Below are positions 36,708 through 46,904 of a DNA stretch of 64,000 nt, piece by piece. Under the pieces are notes generated by a model. It was not told the DNA's origin and did not search any database. It saw only the letters and a program-made list of their open reading frames with translations. The stretch's first letter is position 1. Every line of letters begins with the position of its first letter. The stretch is from a bacterium (GTDB lineage: Bacteria > Zhuqueibacterota > Zhuqueibacteria > Oleimicrobiales > Geothermoviventaceae), in the NCBI GenBank assembly GCA_028275345.1, contig JAPWUV010000004.1, forward strand, positions 237,712 through 301,711, in the 5' to 3' direction. A program made the translations under genes and the position numbers.

Positions 36708-38555
36708 ATGATCGGTTCCAAGCGGTGGTGCGGTGTCGCGGTTTTTCTGGTGCTGCTCATGGCTGGCACGCAGGTCGGGATTGGCGCGGAGAGCCTTTTC
36801 CGGCATTTCGTGAAGGCCAAGGGGGATTGCCTGGTGGACGGCGACCAGCCCCTGCGCTTCGTGTCGTTCAACATCCCGAACCTGCTCCTCATTGAGGATG
36901 ACATGGAGTTCGTGCGCACCAACCCCTGGCGCCTCCCGGTGGAGTACGAGATCGAGGATGCCCTGCGCGCGGTGGTGCAAGCGGGAGGCACGGTGGCGCG
37001 AACGTACACCATCAGCGTGGCGCGAGAGGATGACGACCCCGGAACGCCGAAACACGTGCTGGCCCCGGGACGCTTCAACGAGGAAGCCTTCCGCGCCATG
37101 GACCTGGTGCTGGCGGTCGCCAATCGCGTGGGCGTCAGGCTGCTCGTGCCCCTGGTGGACAATTGGAAGTGGATGGGGGGAAGACCGCACTACGCCGCAT
37201 TTCGTGGGAAGTCCCCGGACGATTTCTGGACAGATCCGCAGCTGCGCGAGGACTTCAAGAAGACCATCGCCTTCGTTTTGAACCGGGTGAATACCGTGAC
37301 GGGCGTGCGTTACCGCGACGATAAGGCCATCCTGGCTTGGGAGCTGGGGAACGAGCTGCAGCAGTGTCCGCGGGAATGGGCTGAGGAGATGGCCTCGTAC
37401 ATCAAGCAGCTGGATCCGAACCACTTGGTCGCGGGCGGGGTACAAACCCACGAGTTGCACGACTGGGAGCTGGAAAGCCGCGTGATCGATCTCGTCTCGA
37501 CACATCACTACGAAGGGGACCCAATGCGGATGGCAGCCAATATCCGCGCTGCGGCGGAGCGAGCCCGGGGCAAGAAGCCGTATTACATCGGCGAGTTCGG
37601 CTTCGTGTCCGCCGGGGGGATCCGATACGTGCTCGACCGTGTGGTTCGCACGCCGAACATCGCAGGCGCTCTCATCTGGAGCCTGCGCTTCCACAACCGG
37701 GATGGCGGTTTTTACTGGCATTCGGAGCCGGCGGGCAATCGCCTCTATCGAGCCTACCACTGGCCGGGATTCGAGAGCGGGGATGCATACGCGGAGAGGG
37801 CCGTGCTGGGTTTTCTGCGAAGCGCAGCCTTCGCGATCCGGGGGCTTGCGCCGCCTCCGGTGGAAAAGCCGGATCCTCCTCACTTGCTCCCCATCCCGGA
37901 TGTGGGACACATCAGCTGGAGGGGATCCGTGGGTGCGTACGCGTACGTGGTGGAGAGAGCCGAGTCCCCGCAAGGGCCGTGGCAGGTTGTCGGTCGCTGG
38001 GTGGACGACGCAGCTGTTTCCTACGCGTCCCTCTTCAGCGACGAAAGCGCCCAGATCGGCCGCAAGTATTTCTACCGTGTGCGAGCGCTGAACGAGGCCG
38101 GGATTTCGGCCCCCTCTAACATCGAGGGCCCGGTGACGGTAGCGGAGCTCAGCTTCGTGGACGAGTTCGCGGATCTTCAACGCGTTTTCCAGATGGGAGG
38201 GCAGGTGTCGCTGGGAGCGCTCGGGGCGCGCGCTTTCAAGGAGGATCTTCATCGACTGGAGATGTCCGAGGGCGCCTGGGTGAGGTACTGGGTACCGGGG
38301 GAGATTCGCGAGGTGGAGATCCGAGCCTTCGGCCAGACCGATTCCCTTTCTCTCGAGTTGGCGGTGTCGGCGGACGGTCAGGAGTACGGTCCAGTGCCGG
38401 TGGTCCAAAGAGGTTTTCGCATGAATGGTCGGGATTATCCCTACCGCGTGCCGGTGCTTGTTTCAGGCAGAATCGACAGGCCGGGATGTCATTTCCTGCA
38501 GTTGAAGGCGGCTGGAGCGCTGCAACTGGGACGGGTCGAGATTCGCTATGAGTAG
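36708..38555 (+). CDS. GH5-type mannanase with C-terminal Fn3 and sandwich module
   Basis: A 615-residue secreted protein. ATG 36708 follows GGAGGCCGGAGC; the signal peptide (about residues 1-26) ends IGAES. The GH5-type barrel (about 30-370) has the acid/base Glu216 in ELGNELQQ and the nucleophile Glu296 in YIGEFGFVS. The layout (DPQLREDFKKTIAFVLNRVNTVTG, YRDDKAILAWELGNE) is like bacterial and fungal endo-mannanases. A fibronectin-III-like domain (about 390-480) is followed by a discoidin-like sandwich (about 485-615) that may bind glycan. No T9SS tail is present, so periplasmic location or simple secretion is likely. The stop overlaps the epimerase start by eight bases. Confidence 0.88.
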   Translation: MIGSKRWCGVAVFLVLLMAGTQVGIGAESLFRHFVKAKGDCLVDGDQPLRFVSFNIPNLLLIEDDMEFVRTNPWRLPVEYEIEDALRAVVQAGGTVARTYTISVAREDDDPGTPKHVLAPGRFNEEAFRAMDLVLAVANRVGVRLLVPLVDNWKWMGGRPHYAAFRGKSPDDFWTDPQLREDFKKTIAFVLNRVNTVTGVRYRDDKAILAWELGNELQQCPREWAEEMASYIKQLDPNHLVAGGVQTHELHDWELESRVIDLVSTHHYEGDPMRMAANIRAAAERARGKKPYYIGEFGFVSAGGIRYVLDRVVRTPNIAGALIWSLRFHNRDGGFYWHSEPAGNRLYRAYHWPGFESGDAYAERAVLGFLRSAAFAIRGLAPPPVEKPDPPHLLPIPDVGHISWRGSVGAYAYVVERAESPQGPWQVVGRWVDDAAVSYASLFSDESAQIGRKYFYRVRALNEAGISAPSNIEGPVTVAELSFVDEFADLQRVFQMGGQVSLGALGARAFKEDLHRLEMSEGAWVRYWVPGEIREVEIRAFGQTDSLSLELAVSADGQEYGPVPVVQRGFRMNGRDYPYRVPVLVSGRIDRPGCHFLQLKAAGALQLGRVEIRYE

Positions 38556-39783
38556 AGCTGGAGAGGCTGGGGCGGAAACGAGTCTCGTGACGCACCTGCG
38601 GGACGCTGCGGAGGAGGAGCTCTTCGGAGACATCGTGCCTTTCTGGTGCGAGAAGGCGGTTGACCATCAGTACGGGGGCTTTGTGGGGCGGATGACCAAT
38701 GATCTCCGCATCGTGCCGGAGGCCCCAAAGGGGCTCGTGCTCAACACCCGGATCTTGTGGGCGTTCTCGGCGTTGCACGCGGCGCAGCCGGATTCGACGT
38801 TTCGGCAGCTGGCCGAGCGCGCCCTCAGCTACTTCGTGGACTTTTTCCTCGATCGACGCTTCGGCGGGGCCTACTGGATGCTGGACCACCGGGGCCAGGT
38901 GCTGGACGACGCGAAGAAGATCTACGGCCAGGCCTTCGCCATTTACGCACTCAGCGAGTATGCCGCTGCCTTCCACGAAGGCGAGGCTCTGAGGCTGGCG
39001 CTGGAGATCTTCGAGCTGGTGGAGCGGCACAATCTGGACAAGACCCACGGCGGCTACTTCGAAGCGGCCAACCGGGACTGGAGCCCAGCCGTCGATATGC
39101 GGCTCAGCGAGCGCGACCTTAACGAACGCAAGTCCACGAACACTCACCTCCATCTGCTCGAAGCGTACGCAAACCTGTACCGAGTCTCTCGCGCGGCTGA
39201 GGTCAGGGATGCGCTGCGCAAGCTGCTGCTCTGCTTTCTCGAGCGGATCTACGACCCGCGGACCCGGCACTGGATCCCCTTCTTCAACGACGAGTGGCAA
39301 CCGCGCAGCCGGGTTGTCTCCTTCGGGCACGAGATCGAGGGGAGCTGGCTCTTGTGCGAGGCCGCGCGGCTTCTGGACGATGGCGATCTCCAGAAACAGG
39401 TCCGCCAGATGGCCCTAAATCTCGCGGAGGTTGTCCTGACCGAAGGCTTCGCGGAGGACGCGGGCATCTACCACGAGCGGCGAGAAGATGGACAGGTAGT
39501 GGCCAGTCTCCAATGGTGGCAGCAAGCGGAAGCCGTGGTGGGATTCATCAACGCGTACCAGCTCTCCGGGGAGTCCCGTTACCTGGAAGCGGCGACGCGA
39601 TCGTGGGAGTTCATCGAGCGCCACCTGTTGGATCGGCAGTACGGGGAGTGGTTTTACGAGCTTCTTCCGGATCGCCGACCGAACCCTGAAATGTACAAGA
39701 TCTGCGAGTGGAAAGGACCCTACCATAATTCTCGCATGTGTCTGGAGCTCATGACGCGCACGGTTGAGATTGCCAAGCCTTGA
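38548..39783 (+). CDS. ce: Cellobiose/mannobiose 2-epimerase (AGE family)
   Basis: A 411-residue cytoplasmic epimerase of the N-acylglucosamine 2-epimerase family, matching the cellobiose 2-epimerase branch. Such enzymes turn beta-1,4-mannobiose into mannosyl-glucose. In the characterised Rhodothermus enzyme three histidines are catalytic; the equivalents here are His200 ([12 protein letters not shown]), His261 ([12 protein letters not shown]) and His393 ([11 protein letters not shown]). The (alpha/alpha)6 barrel fills the whole chain and there is no signal peptide. Start ATG 38548 overlaps the upstream GH5 stop. The downstream GH130 gene consumes the expected product, which supports mannobiose as the physiological substrate. 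Confidence 0.92.
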   Translation: MSRAGEAGAETSLVTHLRDAAEEELFGDIVPFWCEKAVDHQYGGFVGRMTNDLRIVPEAPKGLVLNTRILWAFSALHAAQPDSTFRQLAERALSYFVDFFLDRRFGGAYWMLDHRGQVLDDAKKIYGQAFAIYALSEYAAAFHEGEALRLALEIFELVERHNLDKTHGGYFEAANRDWSPAVDMRLSERDLNERKSTNTHLHLLEAYANLYRVSRAAEVRDALRKLLLCFLERIYDPRTRHWIPFFNDEWQPRSRVVSFGHEIEGSWLLCEAARLLDDGDLQKQVRQMALNLAEVVLTEGFAEDAGIYHERREDGQVVASLQWWQQAEAVVGFINAYQLSGESRYLEAATRSWEFIERHLLDRQYGEWFYELLPDRRPNPEMYKICEWKGPYHNSRMCLELMTRTVEIAKP

Positions 39784-39796
39784 GAGGATGGCCAGT

Positions 39797-41017
39797 ATGA
39801 TCTCGGATTCTTTTCGAGAAAGGGTGAAGGCGCTTTTGGCGGAGCAAGAGGAGCTGCTGCGTAGGAAGAATGAGCCGCTGCCCTCCCGTAACGGGCTCTT
39901 TCACCGGTACCGTTACCCCGTCGTTACTGCTGATCATGTTCCCGTTCACTGGCGGTTCGACCTGAACGAGGCCACGAATCCCTTCCTGCTGGAGCGGCTG
40001 GGGGTGAACTCCACGTTCAACGCTGGGGCCATCAAGTGGATGGGCAAGTTCGTCCTGGCCGTTCGGGTCGAGGGAGTGGACAGGAAGTCTTTCTTCGCCC
40101 TTGCCGAAAGCGAGAGCGGGGTGGAAGGCTTCCGCTTTCGCGACTTCCCTCTCGAGATCCCGGAGACCGACGATCCGGACGTGAATGTGTACGACATGCG
40201 CCTCACAGCCCACGAGGACGGCTGGATCTACGGCGTATTCTGCGTGGAGCGCAAGGACCCGCAGGCGCCGCCAGGGGATACCGTCTCGGCCGTGGCGCAG
40301 GCTGGGATTGTCCGGACGAAAGATCTGGTGCACTGGGAGCGGCTCCCTGATCTCCGGACGCCCTCCTCACAGCAGAGGAACGTGGTGCTCCACCCCGAGT
40401 TCGTCGATGGCAAGTACTTGTTCTACACTCGACCTCAGGCGACCTTTCTGGGAGAAGGCGGGGGGATCGGCTGGGGACTCGTGGAGGACATCGAGCATCC
40501 GGAGATTCGGGAGGAGAGGCTAATTGATCCCCCGGTTTACCACACGATCAAGGAGGCCAAGAACGGCGAGGGTCCGCCTCCGCTCAAAACTCCGGAAGGC
40601 TGGCTCCATTTGGCGCACGGGGTGCGGGGTACGGCCGCGGGTCTGCGGTATGTGCTCTATCTGTACATGACGGACCTTCGGGAGCCCTGGCGGGTGACGC
40701 ACCGTCCGGGTGGGTATTTCATGGCCCCCGAGGGCGAGGAGCGCGTGGGCGACGTCTCCAATGTCCTCTTCAGCAACGGCTGGATCCTGGACGACGACGG
40801 TACCGTGTACATCTACTACGGCTCCAGCGACACGCGGCTCCACGTGGCTACCTCCACACTGGAACGGCTGCTGGATTACGTGAAGAATACCCCTGAGGAT
40901 GGCCTTCGATCCCCTGTCTGCGTACGCCAGCGAATGGAACTCGTCCGAAGGAACCTGGAGGTCATGCGAGAACTTGGGTTTGCCGGCGAAGCCGAGGTTT
41001 CGGGGAGGACGATGTAG
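39797..41017 (+). CDS. GH130 4-O-beta-D-mannosyl-D-glucose phosphorylase
   Basis: A 406-residue cytoplasmic family 130 phosphorylase. It should split mannosyl-glucose with phosphate into mannose 1-phosphate and glucose. ATG 39797 has AGAGGA at 39783-39788; ATG 39788 is the alternative. The five-bladed propeller shows the family's proton-donor Asp in [12 protein letters not shown] (Asp133), and the [20 protein letters not shown] and [20 protein letters not shown] stretches are typical of the mannosylglucose phosphorylase branch (subfamily 1). The gene starts 13 bases after the epimerase stop, completing the epimerase-phosphorylase pathway known from other mannan users. Confidence 0.92.
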   Translation: MISDSFRERVKALLAEQEELLRRKNEPLPSRNGLFHRYRYPVVTADHVPVHWRFDLNEATNPFLLERLGVNSTFNAGAIKWMGKFVLAVRVEGVDRKSFFALAESESGVEGFRFRDFPLEIPETDDPDVNVYDMRLTAHEDGWIYGVFCVERKDPQAPPGDTVSAVAQAGIVRTKDLVHWERLPDLRTPSSQQRNVVLHPEFVDGKYLFYTRPQATFLGEGGGIGWGLVEDIEHPEIREERLIDPPVYHTIKEAKNGEGPPPLKTPEGWLHLAHGVRGTAAGLRYVLYLYMTDLREPWRVTHRPGGYFMAPEGEERVGDVSNVLFSNGWILDDDGTVYIYYGSSDTRLHVATSTLERLLDYVKNTPEDGLRSPVCVRQRMELVRRNLEVMRELGFAGEAEVSGRTM

Positions 41018-41239
41018 CCTTTGCGTCGGTCCGATTCAGACGGTAGATTGGCGGAGGCGGCTTTGATCCTGCGGGTCCGGAACGAGGTTCGCGGAGCACA
41101 TTCCGCGCGTAAGTCGCGGGGAAGGGCTTGTCTTCGCATCGGGAGTGCGATCCTTGCGAGCACGAACTTTCGGCTTGAAGATCCGAGAGAGGGCGGCATG
41201 CTCTTGCGGCGCAAGGGAACGAAGCACGGAGGCACTGGG

Positions 41240-43285
41240 ATGAAACGGGCACTCGTCGTGGCCGGTTTGATGGTGCTTTGGATCGCCATAGCGGGTCTTT
41301 TTGCGGAGCCAGTTCGGGGTGAAGAGGCGGTCGGGATCAGGCTTCCTCGCATCTTCGGTTCGAACATGGTGCTGCAGCTGCAGGTGCCCATTCGCGTCTG
41401 GGGTTGGGCTGCGCCTGGCTCGCTCGTGACCGTGAAGTTTGCGGGGCAAGAAAGGAGTGTGGCAGCGGGCGGCGACGGGAAATGGGCGGTGACGCTTCCC
41501 CCGCTCGAAGCTGGCGGTCCTCACGAGATGATCGTGGCGAGCGGCCGCGACACGCTGCGATTGGAGAACGTGCTTGTGGGGGAGGTCTGGCTCTGCTCCG
41601 GCCAGTCCAACATGGAGATGCCCTTGGCCGGATGGCCCCCAAGGGACACGCTGCTGAACTCGGCGGAGGAGATCCGGAAGGCCGACTTCCCGTCGATTCG
41701 CTTGTTCAAGGTGGAGAGAAGTGTGGCCACGGAGCCGCAGGAGGATTGCACCGGTCGCTGGGCACTTTGCCAGCCGCAGACGGCGGCCAATTTCAGCGCG
41801 GCGGCCTATTTCTTCGGCCGAGAGCTCCATCGCCGGCTGGGCGTTCCCATCGGGTTGATCGAAAGCACCTGGGGTGGTACCCCGGCGGAAGCTTGGATGT
41901 CCCGCGAAGTTTTGGCCGGCTTCCCGGACTTCGCGGAGACCATCCAGAACTTCGACCAACTGCAGGTGGCAGCGCGGCAGCTCGAAGCCTGGCTTTCCCG
42001 CTTTCCAAGCTTCGATCTCAGCACAGTTGACGAGAACTCCTTCTGGGAGGCGTACGACCACGGGGACGCAAGCTACGCGGCACCGGAGACCCCGGACTCG
42101 AGCTGGTTGGCTGTGCCCGTGCCGCGGGCCTGGGAGAACACCTCGCTGGGCGAATTCGACGGGGTGGTGTGGTTCCGGACATGGGTCGAATTGCCCGCAG
42201 CCTGGAGCGGAAAAGACCTGACCCTGTCGCTGGGCCCCATCGACGACATGGACCGGGTGTACTTCAACGGGCAGAGGGTCGGGGGCATCGAAAAGGCTGG
42301 CTACTGGAATATCGACCGCACCTACACGGTGCCGGCTCACCTGGTGCGCCCGGGGAGGAATCTCATTGCCGTGCGGGTGATCGATCTTCGCGGAGGTGGC
42401 GGGATCTACGGAAGGCGCGAGCAACTCTTCCTTGCTCCTGGCGAAAAGCCGCTCCAGAAGCTTTCGTTGGCCGGACAGTGGCGGATCTGCCCCGTGGCGG
42501 AGATCCGGGGGAGTCGCCTTTACCTTTACCCAGGGGCGGAGGCCTTCCGCGAGAGGCCGCAGTTGCCGGTGGCTCTCGGAGCGCGCACGCCGACCGTTCT
42601 GTTCAATGGCATGATCCGGCCACTGGTGGGATACGGAATCCGTGGTGTGATCTGGTATCAGGGAGAGTCGAACGTAGGGCGCGCGGAGCAGTACGCGCGT
42701 CTGTTCCCCGCGCTCATCCAGGACTGGCGCAGCCGATGGGGGCTCGGCCCATTTCCCTTCTACTTCGTGCAGATCGCCCCGTACAACTACGGCAACGGGC
42801 TTTCGCCGTTCCTGCGGGAGGCCCAATTGCTCACCTATCGCCGAGTGGAGAATACCGGGATCGTGGTGACGACCGACATCGGCAACCCCGAAAACATCCA
42901 TCCGGCGAATAAGCAGGAAGTCGGCCGAAGGCTCGCTCTCTGGGCGCTGGCTCAAACCTACGGATTTCAGGATATCCTGCCCTCCGGTCCCCTGTTCCGC
43001 GAGATGAAGCTCGAAGGGAACCGAGCTCGGATCTTCTTCGACTTTGTCGGTTCCGGCTTGGTGGCGCGCGGGGGGCCTCTGACCGGGTTTGAGATCGCCG
43101 GTCCGGATCGAGTTTTCCGCCCGGCTCAGGCGCGGATCGAGGGGCTGACGGTGATTGTCTGGCATCCGGAGGTGCGGGAGCCGGCGGCGGTTCGCTTCGG
43201 CTGGAGCGACACGGCGCAGCCGAATCTGTTCAACAGCGAAGGGCTACCGGCCTCCCCCTTCCGCACGGATACCTGGGAACGCTGA
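41240..43285 (+). CDS. SGNH-type acetylesterase (sialate O-acetylesterase-like)
   Basis: A 681-residue exported esterase. ATG 41240 is selected over upstream in-frame codons because GGAGG lies at 41228-41232 and a signal peptide (residues 1-29, ending VRGEE) follows directly. The SGNH hydrolase domain has Ser123 in LCSGQSNMEMP, the block GVIWYQGESN (around residue 475) and His554 in NIHPANK. A galactose-binding-like sandwich is inserted (about 270-400), which is usual for the sialate O-acetylesterase family. In this locus the likely task is removal of acetyl groups from acetylated mannan so that the mannanases can work; sialic acid is improbable. The substrate is inferred. Confidence 0.87.
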   Translation: MKRALVVAGLMVLWIAIAGLFAEPVRGEEAVGIRLPRIFGSNMVLQLQVPIRVWGWAAPGSLVTVKFAGQERSVAAGGDGKWAVTLPPLEAGGPHEMIVASGRDTLRLENVLVGEVWLCSGQSNMEMPLAGWPPRDTLLNSAEEIRKADFPSIRLFKVERSVATEPQEDCTGRWALCQPQTAANFSAAAYFFGRELHRRLGVPIGLIESTWGGTPAEAWMSREVLAGFPDFAETIQNFDQLQVAARQLEAWLSRFPSFDLSTVDENSFWEAYDHGDASYAAPETPDSSWLAVPVPRAWENTSLGEFDGVVWFRTWVELPAAWSGKDLTLSLGPIDDMDRVYFNGQRVGGIEKAGYWNIDRTYTVPAHLVRPGRNLIAVRVIDLRGGGGIYGRREQLFLAPGEKPLQKLSLAGQWRICPVAEIRGSRLYLYPGAEAFRERPQLPVALGARTPTVLFNGMIRPLVGYGIRGVIWYQGESNVGRAEQYARLFPALIQDWRSRWGLGPFPFYFVQIAPYNYGNGLSPFLREAQLLTYRRVENTGIVVTTDIGNPENIHPANKQEVGRRLALWALAQTYGFQDILPSGPLFREMKLEGNRARIFFDFVGSGLVARGGPLTGFEIAGPDRVFRPAQARIEGLTVIVWHPEVREPAAVRFGWSDTAQPNLFNSEGLPASPFRTDTWER

Positions 43286-43364
43286 GCGCAGGTCCAATGC
43301 CCGGACCTGAATGGAAGGCAAGGCGTCGGTTTTGCCGAAGCCCATTGGATTGCACAGGAGAGCC

Positions 43365-46300
43365 ATGGACCGCACTTGTCTCGCCTCTTTCCTGAGCATA
43401 GCGCTGCTGAGCTTCCGTGCGGGAGCTCAGCCGACGGGCCTCGCAGTGAGCTTCGACAGCGGGTCCCTCGACGGCTGGTATGCCGATGTGACGACCTACG
43501 AGCTGGAAGCGCGCGACAGCGCGTTGGTCATCCACTATCATCGCACAACGAGTAGCTGGGAATGGCACAACTTCCACTTCATCCCCCCGGAGTCGGTTCG
43601 AGTTTCCGGGGCGCCGAAGATCTCGCTCCGCGTGCGTTCCGACATCGACACGGAGCTCACCCTCAAGCCCATTTACAGTAACGGGCTCAGCGATTGGCTT
43701 CCCGTGAACGTGCCGGGGGATGATGGCTGGCGGCTTTACGAGTTTCGGCTCGCGAATTACGCGGACGGCCTCCTGGAGCGGATCTATTTCTACCTTGACG
43801 GAGGTACTACCGCCCCGCGCAGCGGCACGGTGTGGTTCGATGACTTGCTGATCGGAGACGCCGCCGTTCTGCCGCAGGTGACGCGGTTGCGGGTGCTCTC
43901 ACAGAGCCCATCGGCCATCGAGTTGGGCTGGGAATGCGACCTGCCGGCTCGAGTGATGGAATATCGCGTCTACCGCGGCGGGGAGACTGGCTTTCTCCCG
44001 AGTCGGGAGTTCTTGTTGGCTAGCACGGCGAGCCTGAGCTACAGGGACCTTGCGGTCGAGCCGAATCGCCGGTACTTTTACCGGGTGGCCGCGGTGGACG
44101 TCTCGGGCCGAGAGGGTCCCCCGTCGCCGGAGGCCGGCGCGCACACCTACGGCGGGCTTCTGCAGCCCAGCGTATCCGTGGCCTCGGTGAACCGGGAGAC
44201 CGTCGGTCTTTACGAGAAGTTCGAGATCATCGCTGACCTCCGCAACGTCGTCTTCACCAATCCCTTCGATCCCGAGCAAATCGACCTTCAGGCGGAGTTC
44301 CTGGCCCCCTCGGGCAAGGTGTGGAAGATCCCGGGATTCTACGACAACTACGAAAGCCGGAACCAGTGGAAGGTGCGCTTCGCGCCGAACGAGGTGGGGC
44401 AATGGAGATTCCGTCTCCTTCTGAGCAATCAGGGTCAGAGTGCGAACAGTGAGACGGGTACCTTTACGGCCACCTCCTCTCCGCATCACGGTTGGATCCG
44501 TCCTTCCCCGGCGAATCCGCATTACTTCGTCCACGACGATGGCACTCCGTTCTACGGCGTCGCTTTCTATTACCCTTGGGGAGTCACCAATGGCTCCCCC
44601 GGCTTGGCTCGACTCCAGGAGTTCGGCGGCAACATGTTCGGCTATTGGAACATCATGTACGGCAATGAGGGCCGGATCATCGAGTCGCTGGTGTCGGGTC
44701 TGGGTCGCTACGATCAGGCCAAGTGCGGTCGCATCGATCAGATTCTGGAGTGGGCTGAGTCGCGCAATCTGATGGTCATGCTCGCCATCTGGCCGCATGA
44801 TCTCCTCTGCCAAACGCTTCAGGGTTGGGCCAAGCAATGGGATAACAACCCGTACAAGACGATCTGCGATGTGCGCGATTTCTACGGTAGCGAGGAGGCT
44901 TGGCGCTACCAAGCGAAGCAGTACCGTTACCTCATCGCGCGCTGGGGCTACAGCCGAAGCTTGGCCATCTGGGAGATCATCAACGAGATCAATGGGACGG
45001 ATGCCTGGGAAAGCGGGCGCCAGCAGGAAGCGATAGCTTGGGTGGGTAGGGTACATCGGTTCTTCAAAGAGAACGATCCATACGGGCATCCCACGACGGC
45101 GTCGATGAGCGGGGGATGGTACAGGCCGCAACTCTACCAGGAGGTGGATCTTCCCAACGTGCATCTGTACGAGACGGGATGGAGGGCGCAGTTCCCGAAC
45201 GATCCGTTGCGTTCGAGCTACTACACCTACTTCCAGGTCGCCCGGCAGATGTACCGGGATTTCGCGAAGCCAGCCATCCTGGGGGAGGCCGGTTATACGG
45301 ATAGCTACGGAGGCTACCCCGTTCCCAGTCCGGAGTATACGACGCTCTTCCACAACGCGCTCTGGGCTAGCTGGGCGGGGGGACTTTCGGCGAGTCCCTT
45401 CTGGTGGGCCTTCAACTACGCGCCGATCAGCACGGACGACCTCCTGCGGCAACTCCGCAGTTTCTCGACGATCGTGCAGCAATTCCCGTACGCTTACCTA
45501 AGCCTCCATCCTGCCGAGCTCTCCGTGGAAAGCTGCGATGCCTTCGGGATGGCCTCCGAGAATTGCGCCTTTGGCTGGATCCGACATCAGCAGGGGAAAC
45601 GATTGGGGAGCCACAGATTCGTCCTGCGAGGATTGGCCGACACGACGTACGTCCTGGAGTGGTACGACACCTGGCGCGGTCGGCGCCTCAAGTCCACGTA
45701 CCACTGGGCGAGGAACGGCGTGCTTGAGTTGAACCTCCCCGAGCTTGGGTTGGATGCGCCCGACGTCGCGTTCTTCGCTGCCGTCGCGGAGGAGGGGGAC
45801 GTCCCTCGCAGGCTCATCTTGTCTGCCTATCCGCAGGAGCTGTTGGCGGGGACGGGGCAGGAGAGCCGGCTCACCGCTGTGGTGGTGGACTCGGCCGGTC
45901 GCATCTGCGCGCGGGCTTCGATCCCCCTGGTGTTCGAGCTCGTGGGGCCCGGGGCGATCACGGGCGAGATTCCGCAACTTCCGCAGGGAGGAACTGCCTC
46001 GGTCACCTACGTCGCTGGGGGCCAGACTGGACATGCCCTGGTCATCGTTCGGGGCGAAGGGCTGGAGCCCGATTCGGTGATCATCCGGGTGCGCGATTCG
46101 GTGACGATAGACGATTTCGAGGATTACACGAGCTCCACTGCCTTGGATGCCGTGTGGCGGGTGAAGACCGGTACCTCCACCACACTCCGCCTGGCAGAAG
46201 GGGTTTCACCGTACGGCCGTTCTTGCCTCCGCCTGGACTACGCGATCGGCAACGGCAGTCCGCCCTATGCCGGAGCTTCGCGCGATCTCAGCCCTGTGGC

Positions 46301-46895
46301 TTCCTCCCCGAGAGGGCTCCGCCTGTGGCTGAAGCCCGACGACTCCGGGCGGACGCTCTCCATTTTGCTCCTGGAGGCGAACGGACGGTACTGGCAATAT
46401 GATCTGACGCTGAGCGGCTCAGAAGGACGAACCCTCGAGATTCCCTTTTCGAGCTTCCGGCCGAGCAAGCCAAGCGAGGGCATCAGCTGGTCGGAGGTGA
46501 AGGAGATAAGCCTGCTGGTTTTCCGCGGCAATGGCGCTTACGGGCAGGGCTCGCTGCACGTGGACGGCCTCGAGCTCCTCTACAGGGAGGTCGGAGCGGG
46601 CCGCGTGGAGTGGAAGGACAGCCTGGCGCCGCAGCAGCTGCGTCTGCTCGGTAACTATCCCAATCCCTTCAACGACCGTACGGTCATCGCTTTTGAGCTG
46701 CCCCGCCCGATGAGCCTGCGCCTCGAGGTCCTCGATGTGGGTGGCCGGCTTGTGGAGACCCTGTGGGAGGGCCCGATGGAGCAGGGGGAACACGTGTTGC
46801 ATTGGGACCCGAAAGGCGAAGCCACTGGCCTCTACCTCATTTGCCTGAGCGCAGGGGATACCCGATTGGTCCGCAAATGCCTCTACCTCAAGTAG
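43365..46895 (+). CDS. Multi-domain DUF5060-type glycoside hydrolase with T9SS domain
   Basis: A 1176-residue secreted protein. ATG 43365 follows AGGAG at 43355-43359; the signal peptide ends near residue 21. An N-terminal sandwich (about 22-160) and a fibronectin-III-like domain (165-260) are followed by a DUF5060-like domain (270-365). The TIM barrel (about 375-740) is of clan GH-A type, with putative acid/base Glu541 (WEIINEINGTD) and nucleophile Glu641 (ILGEAGYTDSYGG). An Ig-like region (about 805-905), a second sandwich (about 910-1075) and a T9SS sorting domain (1090-1176, GNYPNPFNDRTV) end the chain. I do not recognise an existing GH family number for the barrel. Mannan or a related plant glycan is a context-based guess. 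Confidence 0.8.
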   Translation: MDRTCLASFLSIALLSFRAGAQPTGLAVSFDSGSLDGWYADVTTYELEARDSALVIHYHRTTSSWEWHNFHFIPPESVRVSGAPKISLRVRSDIDTELTLKPIYSNGLSDWLPVNVPGDDGWRLYEFRLANYADGLLERIYFYLDGGTTAPRSGTVWFDDLLIGDAAVLPQVTRLRVLSQSPSAIELGWECDLPARVMEYRVYRGGETGFLPSREFLLASTASLSYRDLAVEPNRRYFYRVAAVDVSGREGPPSPEAGAHTYGGLLQPSVSVASVNRETVGLYEKFEIIADLRNVVFTNPFDPEQIDLQAEFLAPSGKVWKIPGFYDNYESRNQWKVRFAPNEVGQWRFRLLLSNQGQSANSETGTFTATSSPHHGWIRPSPANPHYFVHDDGTPFYGVAFYYPWGVTNGSPGLARLQEFGGNMFGYWNIMYGNEGRIIESLVSGLGRYDQAKCGRIDQILEWAESRNLMVMLAIWPHDLLCQTLQGWAKQWDNNPYKTICDVRDFYGSEEAWRYQAKQYRYLIARWGYSRSLAIWEIINEINGTDAWESGRQQEAIAWVGRVHRFFKENDPYGHPTTASMSGGWYRPQLYQEVDLPNVHLYETGWRAQFPNDPLRSSYYTYFQVARQMYRDFAKPAILGEAGYTDSYGGYPVPSPEYTTLFHNALWASWAGGLSASPFWWAFNYAPISTDDLLRQLRSFSTIVQQFPYAYLSLHPAELSVESCDAFGMASENCAFGWIRHQQGKRLGSHRFVLRGLADTTYVLEWYDTWRGRRLKSTYHWARNGVLELNLPELGLDAPDVAFFAAVAEEGDVPRRLILSAYPQELLAGTGQESRLTAVVVDSAGRICARASIPLVFELVGPGAITGEIPQLPQGGTASVTYVAGGQTGHALVIVRGEGLEPDSVIIRVRDSVTIDDFEDYTSSTALDAVWRVKTGTSTTLRLAEGVSPYGRSCLRLDYAIGNGSPPYAGASRDLSPVASSPRGLRLWLKPDDSGRTLSILLLEANGRYWQYDLTLSGSEGRTLEIPFSSFRPSKPSEGISWSEVKEISLLVFRGNGAYGQGSLHVDGLELLYREVGAGRVEWKDSLAPQQLRLLGNYPNPFNDRTVIAFELPRPMSLRLEVLDVGGRLVETLWEGPMEQGEHVLHWDPKGEATGLYLICLSAGDTRLVRKCLYLK

Positions 46896-46904
46896 GAGAC
46901 GGAG

